From Methanomassiliicoccales archaeon (GTDB lineage Archaea; Thermoplasmatota; Thermoplasmata; Methanomassiliicoccales; JACIVX01), in assembly GCA_024464195.1 (NCBI GenBank), contig JANHAK010000025.1, positions 1 through 10,280 of the forward strand: DNA of 10,280 bases, in the 5' to 3' direction. The translations under genes were made by a program, and so were the position numbers. The notes below the pieces were generated by a model, which saw only the letters and a program-made list of their open reading frames with translations, searched no databases and was not told the origin of the DNA. Positions 1 to 5,996 of this stretch are shown piece after piece; position 1 is the stretch's first letter; the number at the start of each line of letters is the position of its first letter.

Positions 1-419
1 GCTGCCATTATTTACGCCCAACGGAGAATGAGTGTATCGAAGATCCTGTCAACCCAATTATGGTTGATGACATCGTCGCTTCTCTGGGTGCGAAATCGGT
101 CAATTACGAAAACAAACTTGATTGTTGCGGAGCGGGTGGCGGTGTCAGGTCGCATGTTGTTGGTCTAGCCGCTGCGATTTCAAGAGATAAGCTGATGAAT
201 ATCAGCAATGTTGGTGCAGATCTTATCGTAACACCCTGCCCTTACTGCCTCCTGCAGCTTGATACGGTGCAGGAGCGACTTGAGTTGCCGCGTGTACCTG
301 TTTTTCACGTTGCTCAGCTTATTGCACTTGCTTTGGGAGCCGATCCACAATGCCTTGGTCTCGAAGCACATGTGGTTCGAGCCGATGAAATCATTTCAAA
401 ATATGGGGGGACAAAATGA
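1..419 (+). CDS. hdrB: HdrB, heterodisulfide reductase subunit B (3' part, C-terminal CCG domain)
   Basis: The 5' end is outside the window; the reading frame is open from base 3 and ends at TGA 417-419, leaving about 138 visible residues. Seen: a complete CCG cysteine motif, starting with Cys in CHYLRP at the very left edge, then CCGAGGG (about residues 41-42 of the visible part), then CPYC, with spacing C-x39-CC-x36-C-x2-C. This matches the family pattern for the non-cubane [4Fe-4S] clusters of HdrB, the subunit that reduces the CoM-S-S-CoB disulfide or a related acceptor in the cytoplasm. Family members are about 290-300 residues with two such motifs, so roughly the N-terminal half, probably preceded by hdrC, should lie upstream. 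The stop overlaps the mvhD start (ATGA), implying coupled translation. The substrate in this organism is not determined by sequence: many non-methanogens carry HdrB-like subunits of unknown acceptor. Confidence 0.93.
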   Translation, partial: CHYLRPTENECIEDPVNPIMVDDIVASLGAKSVNYENKLDCCGAGGGVRSHVVGLAAAISRDKLMNISNVGADLIVTPCPYCLLQLDTVQERLELPRVPVFHVAQLIALALGADPQCLGLEAHVVRADEIISKYGGTK

Positions 420-838
420 CGGAACAATACGAGCCGCGTATCATCGCTTTCTGCTGCAATTGGTGTTCGTACGCTGCAGCGGATCTCGCTGGTACATCTC
501 GGCTACAGTACCCGCCAAATATCAGAATCATCAAAGTCATGTGCACTGGAAGAATCGATCCGGTCTTCGTATTGCAAGCCTTCAAGCATGGCGCAGATGG
601 GGTGCTTGTCGCTGGCTGCCATCCTAGAGGATGTTTTTACGTTCATGGAAATGAAAAAACCGCATACAGAATGGAATTCCTTCAGGATATCATGCCAATG
701 ATCGGACTTGAACCGAAACGTCTGAGACTCGAATGGATAGCAGGATCCGAGCCAGACAAATTCGCTAGAATTTGCAGAGAAATGGTTGAAGATTTGAAGA
801 AACTCGGTCCATCGCCAGTTAGGGGAGGGATTTTCTGA
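416..838 (+). CDS. mvhD: MvhD-like electron-transfer subunit, copy 1
   Basis: A 140-residue protein of the MvhD/FlpD family (hydrogenase delta subunit), a small [2Fe-2S] protein that carries electrons from an input enzyme to HdrA. Seen: FCCNWCSY at residues 12-19 (Cys13, 14, 17), VMCTGR with Cys43, and GCHPRGC with Cys68 and Cys73, so the conserved cysteine set is complete. The length is normal for the stand-alone subunit. The start at 416 follows a GGGGGG run (405-410) and overlaps the hdrB stop; the stop overlaps the next start as TGATG. It is the most diverged of the three copies in the window: the third cysteine region reads GCHPRGCFY where the other two have GCHIGDCHY, and A21 replaces the glycine of the SYAGAD motif. 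It lies between hdrB and the fused hdrA, so it probably serves that HdrA. Confidence 0.93.
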   Translation: MTEQYEPRIIAFCCNWCSYAAADLAGTSRLQYPPNIRIIKVMCTGRIDPVFVLQAFKHGADGVLVAGCHPRGCFYVHGNEKTAYRMEFLQDIMPMIGLEPKRLRLEWIAGSEPDKFARICREMVEDLKKLGPSPVRGGIF

Positions 839-3800
839 TGTCGGAGGAATTGGTTGGGGCGGCACTCATCATCGGGGGCGGCATAGGTGGAGTACAGGCT
901 GCACTCGATCTCGCTGATTCAGGATTCAAGGTTTATTTGGTTGATTCAAGCCCGAGCATCGGCGGAACAATGGCTCAGCTCGACAAGACTTTCCCAACAA
1001 ATGACTGTTCGATGTGCATTATGGCGCCAAAACTTGTTTCAGCTGGCAGGCATCGCAATATAGAAATCATCAGCAATGCCGAAATCACAAAAGTCGAAGG
1101 GAAAGCGGGGCAGTTCAAAGTGACTGTTACCAAACACTATCCATACATCAACCCTCAAAAATGCACTGGCTGTGGGATCTGCGCGGAACACTGCCCAATC
1201 GAAGGCCCAAATTGGTTCGATGAAAACCTAGCTCCTAGAAAAGCAATCTACGTACCCTTCCCTCAGGCTGTTCCCCTTGTTTATACAATTGAAAAGGGTA
1301 TGTGCATCGGATGCGGCGAATGCCAGAAGGTCTGCAGCGCGCAGGCAATTGAATTCAAACCATATGACGAGGAATCGAGGGTGATCGAGGTTGGCGCGAT
1401 CATCTTGAGCATGGGCTTCGACAAATTCAAGGCTTTCAAAAAAAGAGAATACGGTTACGGAATTTTCCCCAACGTGATCACGAATTCCGAATTCGAGCGA
1501 ATGCTCAGCGCCTCTGGCCCAACCGGTGGCCATATCATACGACCGTCTGACGGTGATATACCAAAGAGAATCGCATTTATTCAATGCGTTGGGTCGCGCG
1601 ATGCGCAACTCGGTCACGGGTATTGTTCGTCAATCTGTTGCATGGCGGCGCTGAAGGAAGCAATTATTGCACAGGAACATGAGCCTGATATCCAGTGTCA
1701 TATCTTCTTTATGGATGTTAGAGCTTTTGGAAAGGAGTTCGAAGAATACAGAATAAGGGCTGAAGAAGAGTACGGCATCAAAATTTCGAGAAACACACGA
1801 GTTGCCGGAATTGAAGAAGACCACGCTACTGGAAATCTTATCATCAGGTACTATAGGGAAACTAAGAATCAGGAAGATGAACTTGTCGAGGAAACTTTTG
1901 ATCTCATTGTTTTATCAGTTGGGATGGTGCCATCCGATGACGCGCAACGGCTTTGCAAAAAACTCGGAGTGAAGCTTAACGAATTCGGTTACTGTTGGAC
2001 TTCCGACTTTTCCCCGCTCGAGACAAACGTACCTGGCATTTTCGTCTGCGGCACGTTCTCTTCACCAAAAGATATCCCAGACACTGTCGCACAGGGAAGT
2101 GGAGTCGCGGCAAAGGTCGGTTCACTATTGAGCGGTTCGCGAGGAACACTGGTTAGCGCGACCGAATTCCCTGAAGAAATCGATGTTACCGGTCAGGAGC
2201 CAAGAATTGGTGTCTTCGTTTGTCATTGTGGTATCAACATCGGTGGCATCATTGATGTTCCCACCGTCACAGCATATGCAAAAGCACTCCCTCACGTTGT
2301 TTATGCGGAAGACAATCTTTATACATGTTCATCCGACACGCAAGAACGAATCAAAGAAAAGATCAAAGAACACAGACTCAACCGCGTCGTCGTCGCCTCC
2401 TGCACACCGAGGACACATGAGCCTCTATTTCGTAACACACTGAGAGAGGCGGGTCTTAATCCTTACCTCTTCGAAATGGCCAACATCCGAGATCAATGCT
2501 CATGGGTTCATATGAAGGAAAAGGAAAAAGCAACGCAAAAAGCGAAAGATCTAGTAAGAATGTCTGTCATGAGGGCCGCACTCCTGAGTCCGCTTCCCAC
2601 CCAAAAAGTTCCAGTCAAGAAAGCAGCACTAGTAATTGGTGGTGGGCTCGCGGGAATGACGGCAGCTCTTGAGATTGCGGCACAGGGTTTCCCAGTTCAT
2701 ATCGTGGAAAAGGATAGGGAATTGGGAGGTAACCTCAGGAGGATCAACTATCTGATTACAGGTTCAGATCCAAAAAAGATACTACACGAGATGATCAGAA
2801 AGGCGAGTGAGAATCCTCTTATCAAGATCCACCTCGCGACGACAGTCGAAAATATTTCTGGGTATGTTGGCAATTTTACCACCACCCTTTCTAGCGGCGA
2901 GAAGATTGAACATGGCGTCATTATTGTTGCAACAGGTGGCGTTGAATACCGTCCGAAAGAATATCTCTACGGTATTTCGCCCCGCGTCGTGACACAGACT
3001 GAGTTCGGCAAAATGCTCGCTGAGGACAAGATCGATGCAAAAACAGTAACAATCATACAATGTGTTGGCTCAAGAAATCGTGAATTTCCGAATTGCAGCA
3101 GAATCTGCTGCTTCACGTCAATCACGAATGCCATAGAGCTCAAGCGGCGTCATCCCGAGACGACCGTTTACATCCTCTACAAGGATATCAGAACTTATGG
3201 GTTTAACGAGGTCTATTACACGGAAGCTGCGCGCCTCGGTGTTGTATTCCTCCGATATGGAGAGGATAGCCCGCCGTTTTTGAACGAAAATGATGGGCAA
3301 TTGGAACTAATCGTCAAGGATCAGTTCTTGATGGAAGAGTTCATTATTCACCCTGATCTTGTTGTGCTGAACGCCGCGGTAAGACCAAATCCCGATAACG
3401 AGCGTCTCGCCAAGATGCTCAAAGTACCATTGACGAAAGATGGTTACTTTCTCGAAGCGCATATGAAACTGCGACCGGTCGATTTCGCAACCGAAGGTGT
3501 TTTCCTTGCTGGCCTCGCTCACTGGCCCAAACTTATTGAAGAGAGTATTTCACAGGCTTGCGGGGCTGCCGCGAGAGCTGTCACGATTTTGTCAAAAGAG
3601 GAACTTGAAGCTGAAGCGGTGGTCTCGTGCATCGACGAGTCAAGATGCCGGGGATGCGGTCGATGCGAAGAAGTCTGTGAATTCTCAGCTGCTACAGTTA
3701 GGGAAGTTGCACCTGGCGTCTTGAAGGCGTATATCAACCCCGCACTCTGCAAAGGCTGTGGCGCATGCGCTGTTGCTTGTTGTAGTGGCGCCATCACGAC

Positions 3801-3867
3801 AAAACACTTCACTGACGAACAGATACTGACAATGGTGGAAGCTGCGTTAAGAGAGGGGGTCGCATGA
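838..3867 (+). CDS. hdrA: Tandem-fused HdrA: two FAD modules plus ferredoxin domains
   Basis: A 1009-residue cytoplasmic flavoprotein, well over the roughly 650-residue length of ordinary HdrA. Domains seen in order: (1) first FAD module, residues 8-435, with GGGIGG (13-18), the HdrA signature TFPTNDCSMC (51-60), two inserted [4Fe-4S] motifs (C109/112/115/119 and C156/159/162/166), QCVGSR (249-254) and CC (267-268); (2) the HdrA N-terminal-type iron-sulfur domain, 455-585, with CHCG (462-465) and C497, C522, C554; (3) second FAD module, 594-920, with GGGLAG (601-606), QCVGSR (741-746) and ICC (756-758); (4) a C-terminal 2x[4Fe-4S] ferredoxin, C937/940/943/947 and C971/974/977/981. HdrA is the flavin bifurcation centre of Hdr complexes. 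The fusion resembles a covalent HdrA pseudo-dimer in which only the second half carries the N-terminal domain (inference). GGAGGG at 824-829 supports the start. It overlaps both neighbouring mvhD genes. Confidence 0.93.
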   Translation: MSEELVGAALIIGGGIGGVQAALDLADSGFKVYLVDSSPSIGGTMAQLDKTFPTNDCSMCIMAPKLVSAGRHRNIEIISNAEITKVEGKAGQFKVTVTKHYPYINPQKCTGCGICAEHCPIEGPNWFDENLAPRKAIYVPFPQAVPLVYTIEKGMCIGCGECQKVCSAQAIEFKPYDEESRVIEVGAIILSMGFDKFKAFKKREYGYGIFPNVITNSEFERMLSASGPTGGHIIRPSDGDIPKRIAFIQCVGSRDAQLGHGYCSSICCMAALKEAIIAQEHEPDIQCHIFFMDVRAFGKEFEEYRIRAEEEYGIKISRNTRVAGIEEDHATGNLIIRYYRETKNQEDELVEETFDLIVLSVGMVPSDDAQRLCKKLGVKLNEFGYCWTSDFSPLETNVPGIFVCGTFSSPKDIPDTVAQGSGVAAKVGSLLSGSRGTLVSATEFPEEIDVTGQEPRIGVFVCHCGINIGGIIDVPTVTAYAKALPHVVYAEDNLYTCSSDTQERIKEKIKEHRLNRVVVASCTPRTHEPLFRNTLREAGLNPYLFEMANIRDQCSWVHMKEKEKATQKAKDLVRMSVMRAALLSPLPTQKVPVKKAALVIGGGLAGMTAALEIAAQGFPVHIVEKDRELGGNLRRINYLITGSDPKKILHEMIRKASENPLIKIHLATTVENISGYVGNFTTTLSSGEKIEHGVIIVATGGVEYRPKEYLYGISPRVVTQTEFGKMLAEDKIDAKTVTIIQCVGSRNREFPNCSRICCFTSITNAIELKRRHPETTVYILYKDIRTYGFNEVYYTEAARLGVVFLRYGEDSPPFLNENDGQLELIVKDQFLMEEFIIHPDLVVLNAAVRPNPDNERLAKMLKVPLTKDGYFLEAHMKLRPVDFATEGVFLAGLAHWPKLIEESISQACGAAARAVTILSKEELEAEAVVSCIDESRCRGCGRCEEVCEFSAATVREVAPGVLKAYINPALCKGCGACAVACCSGAITTKHFTDEQILTMVEAALREGVA
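2361..2425 (+). repeat. Near-identical paralogue patch A (partner 7474-7538)
   Basis: These 65 bases in the N-terminal iron-sulfur domain of the fused hdrA match 7474-7538 of the split hdrA with only 3 mismatches, two of them synonymous. Flanking DNA is much more diverged. Confidence 0.8.
2503..2559 (+). repeat. Near-identical paralogue patch B (partner 7616-7672)
   Basis: These 57 bases differ from 7616-7672 at only 3 positions, all third codon positions. They code for the conserved WVHMKEKEKATQKAKDLVR region. Confidence 0.8.
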
Positions 3868-4280
3868 ACAGTTTCGAACCACAGATCATTGCATTTTGCT
3901 GCAATTGGTGTTCGTATGCGGGCGCAGATCTCGCTGGTGTTAGTCGATACCAATATCCGCCGAATGCGAGAATCATCAGGGTTATGTGTTCTGGAAGGGT
4001 AGAGCCACAATTCATCCTCAGGGCGTTCGAACTCGGTGCAGATGGTGTTCTCGTCGCCGGTTGCCATATCGGTGATTGCCACTATATCTCTGGCAACGAA
4101 AAATGCCAAGAAAAAGTCAAAATCACAAGCGAATTGTTGGAGCTTCTTGGGATTGACAGGAGAAGACTGAGGCTCGAATGGATTTCGGCTTCTGAAGGCG
4201 CGAAATTCGCTGAGACGATGCGCTCGTTTACTGAAGAGCTGAAACAACTCGGTCCGAGCCCCTTTAAAGAGGTGAAGTAA
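3864..4280 (+). CDS. mvhD: MvhD-like electron-transfer subunit, copy 2
   Basis: A 138-residue MvhD/FlpD-family [2Fe-2S] protein with the full conserved cysteine set: FCCNWC (C12, C13, C16), VMCSGR (C42) and GCHIGDC (C67, C72). It is closest to the canonical form of the family, including SYAGADLAGVSRYQYPP at 18-34. The start overlaps the stop of the fused hdrA as ATGA (3864-3867), after a GAGAGGGGG purine run; the stop overlaps the HdrD-like start as TAATG. The fused hdrA is thus flanked by two different mvhD genes. Its position between hdrA and the HdrC-HdrB fusion suggests a complex HdrA-MvhD-HdrD (inference). A 42-bp stretch is almost identical to mvhD copy 3, although the rest of the two genes is clearly diverged. 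Confidence 0.93.
   Translation: MNSFEPQIIAFCCNWCSYAGADLAGVSRYQYPPNARIIRVMCSGRVEPQFILRAFELGADGVLVAGCHIGDCHYISGNEKCQEKVKITSELLELLGIDRRRLRLEWISASEGAKFAETMRSFTEELKQLGPSPFKEVK
3924..3965 (+). repeat. Near-identical paralogue patch C (partner 9196-9237)
   Basis: These 42 bases shared by mvhD copies 2 and 3 have one mismatch, covering codons for ADLAGVSRYQYPPN, while the rest of the two genes differs clearly. Confidence 0.8.
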
Positions 4281-5440
4281 TGGCCGGGCTAGATGAACTG
4301 ATCGAGGAGACAGGGGCACACGATTGTGTTGAATGTGGCAAATGCACATCCGTTTGTCCAGTCGCTCGCATCAATCCGAAATTTGCACCGCGCCTCATTG
4401 TACTGAGAGTACTCGAAGGCGTTTCAGACAGCTTGAGCAAAGACAAAGACATCTGGTCATGCATCACGTGTGAAATGTGCAATGATATGTGTCCCTACGA
4501 AGTGAACTACTCCGGATTCATTCTTGGACTGAGAACAAGAGCGATAAAAGCAGGAAACTTGCCGGATTGTTCTCAATCTGGTGCAGTGCACACTTATCAG
4601 CGCCTTATGACAAGCGGGGTCAAACAAAATAGGCTAAAATGGGTTACCCCTGAGATGAAAATCAAAGAGAGAGGAGATGTTTTCTATTTCACAGGTTGCG
4701 CCGTTCATTTGGGAGCGCTTTTTTCTGACAAGGCAGGAGAGCTAAAGAATACACCTGCCAACTATGTTAGGATACTCAATGCCGCTGGTATCGAACCAGT
4801 TGTCAGCAACGATGAGGTCTGCTGCGGACATGACTTACTTTGGGCTGGTGATGAGGATTCGATGCTGAAGTTGATGGATAAAAACGTCGAGGTGATTCGC
4901 AAATCTGGTGCTAAAACTGTGGTTTTCTCATGTCCCGAGTGCTTAAGAACCTTCGAGATTGACTATCAAGACTTTCTTGGCGATTTTGACTTTGAACTCG
5001 TTCACATGTCTGAGTTTTTGCTCGATCTCATCGACAAAGGAAAATTGAGCTTTGATTCCAATGGAGGGAAAATTACCTACCATGACTCGTGCAGGTTGGG
5101 AAGACATCTCGGCATTTACGATCCACCGCGGGATCTCATCAGTGCTTTAGGCATGGAGCTTATAGAGATGCAAAATAACAAAGAAAAGGCAGGGTGCTGC
5201 GGGGTTAACGCATTTGCGAATTGCGGAGAAGTTTCGCAGAAACTGCAGCTGGATCGGCTTCTTGAGGCGACCGCAACAGGAGCTGATGAAATGCTTACCT
5301 TCTGCCCCAAATGCGTAATCCATTTCAACTGCTTACTAAAAAGTCCAAAACTCCCGGTTCCTCATGAAAAGGTGAAAATACTCGTGAGGGAATTCGGGAA
5401 TGTTCTCGCGGAGCATCTGCAGAAAAAGGGTGATCGATAA
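4280..5440 (+). CDS. hdrD: HdrD-like HdrC-HdrB fusion: 2x[4Fe-4S] ferredoxin plus two CCG domains
   Basis: A 386-residue protein with no membrane segment visible. Residues 10-90 form an HdrC-like bicluster ferredoxin: C16/19/22/26 and C61/64/67/71, each C-x2-C-x2-C-x3-C. Two CCG domains follow: C140-x40-CC181/182-x35-C218-x2-C221, and C271-x34-CC306/307-x34-C342-x2-C345. The order and length match HdrD, the HdrC-HdrB fusion (about 400 residues in Methanosarcina HdrDE), and the broader Fe-S oxidoreductase family that includes GlpC, LutA and DsrK-type proteins. Both CCG motifs are complete, so two non-cubane clusters are possible. No HdrE-like cytochrome b follows, so a soluble partner, probably the upstream HdrA/MvhD, is more likely than membrane quinone chemistry (inference). 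The start has AGAGGTGA at 4268-4275 and overlaps the mvhD stop. The gene symbol reflects architecture; substrate is unknown. Confidence 0.85.
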   Translation: MAGLDELIEETGAHDCVECGKCTSVCPVARINPKFAPRLIVLRVLEGVSDSLSKDKDIWSCITCEMCNDMCPYEVNYSGFILGLRTRAIKAGNLPDCSQSGAVHTYQRLMTSGVKQNRLKWVTPEMKIKERGDVFYFTGCAVHLGALFSDKAGELKNTPANYVRILNAAGIEPVVSNDEVCCGHDLLWAGDEDSMLKLMDKNVEVIRKSGAKTVVFSCPECLRTFEIDYQDFLGDFDFELVHMSEFLLDLIDKGKLSFDSNGGKITYHDSCRLGRHLGIYDPPRDLISALGMELIEMQNNKEKAGCCGVNAFANCGEVSQKLQLDRLLEATATGADEMLTFCPKCVIHFNCLLKSPKLPVPHEKVKILVREFGNVLAEHLQKKGDR

Positions 5441-5847
5441 TGGTCGATAACATCCCACTTGAAGTACAGAATAGATACTTAATGATTGAACTCTCATGTG
5501 CCGAAAGAAAATGCAACCCTTGCACCTATCCCAATTGTCAGCGTTTTGTCCGTGAAAAGGGAAAAGGAAAGGTGATTTCAAGTCGAGTTTTTGAATCAGC
5601 GCCGGCGCCTGATCCGGAAAAAACGAGGCAGAGATACATTCTTCTAGAACTCTCTTGCGCGGAGCGCAAATGTCAACCTTGCACCTACCCGAATTGCCAA
5701 AGATTTGAAAGGGAAGTCGTCAAGAAGAAATCGTTTAAAATGAAAGTTGTTGAATTGTCGGGCGATAACGAACTGAAAGAGTTGATGGCGGCTGGAAAAA
5801 AGAATCTGCGGATCAAAACACAAAACGACTTTCCAGAGGGAGGGTAG
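5440..5847 (+). CDS. Small protein with two tandem Cys4 motifs, function unknown
   Basis: I do not recognise this 135-residue family. It contains two copies of a 28-residue unit, residues 12-39 and 65-92, identical at 23 of 28 positions, with core SCAERKC[N/Q]PCTYPNCQRF. Each unit has four cysteines spaced C-x4-C-x2-C-x4-C (C20/25/28/33 and C73/78/81/86), enough to bind one metal or Fe-S cluster each. The units are joined by a linker rich in Ala, Pro and charged residues (about 47-62). The last third (93-135) is lysine-rich, with no cysteine. There is no signal peptide or membrane segment. The start overlaps the HdrD-like stop (TAATG) and has an extended Shine-Dalgarno AGGGTGATC (5427-5435), so it is made together with the Hdr genes. 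The two copies differ at many third codon positions while the amino acids are kept, which argues for an old duplication under selection and for a real gene. Possible roles: an electron carrier, a cluster or zinc binding subunit, or an adaptor of the Hdr complex. Confidence 0.85.
   Translation: MVDNIPLEVQNRYLMIELSCAERKCNPCTYPNCQRFVREKGKGKVISSRVFESAPAPDPEKTRQRYILLELSCAERKCQPCTYPNCQRFEREVVKKKSFKMKVVELSGDNELKELMAAGKKNLRIKTQNDFPEGG
5473..5556 (+). repeat. Cys4 repeat unit 1
   Basis: This codes for residues 12-39 of the small cysteine protein, C-x4-C-x2-C-x4-C. It pairs with the unit at 5632-5715: 23 of 28 residues are identical, while many synonymous codons differ. Confidence 0.9.
5632..5715 (+). 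repeat. Cys4 repeat unit 2
   Basis: This codes for residues 65-92 of the small cysteine protein. The five differences from unit 1 are L/I, M/L, I/L, N/Q and V/E; all four cysteines and the surrounding AERK, TYPN and QRF residues are unchanged. Confidence 0.9.
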
Positions 5848-5854
5848 AAACAAC

Positions 5855-5995
5855 ATGAGCATTGAGATGAGGGTTGGAATGTCGCTCCGATTGTGGAGAT
5901 ATTCATTGATAAATTTCGACTGTTTTAGAAGAGATCATCGTAAAAATCTTATTTTAAACCCATCTGAGGTAATAAGAGAGAACGGAGGGAATTAG
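5855..5995 (+). CDS. Possible 46-residue protein filling the gap before the split hdrA
   Basis: An open frame runs from ATG 5855 to TAG 5993-5995. It starts 7 bases after the stop of the cysteine protein, with GGAGGG at 5839-5844 upstream, and ends one base before the TTG start of the next gene, so it fits the tight packing of the cluster. The predicted product is basic, with about seven arginines, one cysteine, a central aromatic stretch (RLWRYSLINFDCF) and no recognised domain. Against it: 46 open codons arise by chance fairly often, the segment is AT-richer than its neighbours, and it could instead be the leader and promoter of the downstream genes. I do not recognise a homologue. Confidence 0.35.
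   Translation: MSIEMRVGMSLRLWRYSLINFDCFRRDHRKNLILNPSEVIRENGGN
5949..5958 (+). promoter_or_regulatory. Candidate archaeal TATA-like element upstream of the split hdrA
   Basis: TTATTTTAAA lies in an AT-rich patch of the only sizeable intergenic stretch in the window. In an archaeon, transcription would start about 25 bases downstream, giving a short leader with GGAGGG (5984-5989) before the TTG at 5997. The match to the TATA consensus is weak and the same bases lie inside the possible 46-codon ORF, so this is tentative. Confidence 0.25.
5984..5989 (+). promoter_or_regulatory. Ribosome binding site that decides the TTG start at 5997
   Basis: GGAGGG ends 7 bases before TTG 5997. An in-frame TAA lies at 5973-5975 and the GGGVAG dinucleotide-binding motif begins only about nine residues after the TTG, so no ATG start can give a complete first beta strand. 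Confidence 0.75.
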
Positions 5996-5996
5996 G

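Noticed and set aside
259..627. 122-codon plus-strand open frame overlapping hdrB and mvhD copy 1
   Set aside because: It is in a different frame from two genes with complete cysteine motifs and has no recognisable content.
3519..4349. 276-codon open frame on the minus strand
   Set aside because: It lies opposite the end of hdrA, all of mvhD copy 2 and the start of the HdrD-like gene, all of which have clear family motifs. Its translation shows no domain; it is a shadow of codon bias.
5473..5715. CRISPR-like or mobile repeat
   Set aside because: The two units are protein-level repeats within one ORF; their DNA has diverged at silent sites and there is no further copy or spacer pattern.
5440..5847. 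Ferredoxin or rubredoxin annotation for the Cys4 protein
   Set aside because: The C-x4-C-x2-C-x4-C spacing fits neither the C-x2-C-x2-C-x3-C ferredoxin pattern nor the paired C-x2-C of rubredoxin, so I left the function open.
5848..5996. Transcription terminator in the gap
   Set aside because: I see no stable stem-loop followed by a T run; the T-rich bits are short and scattered.
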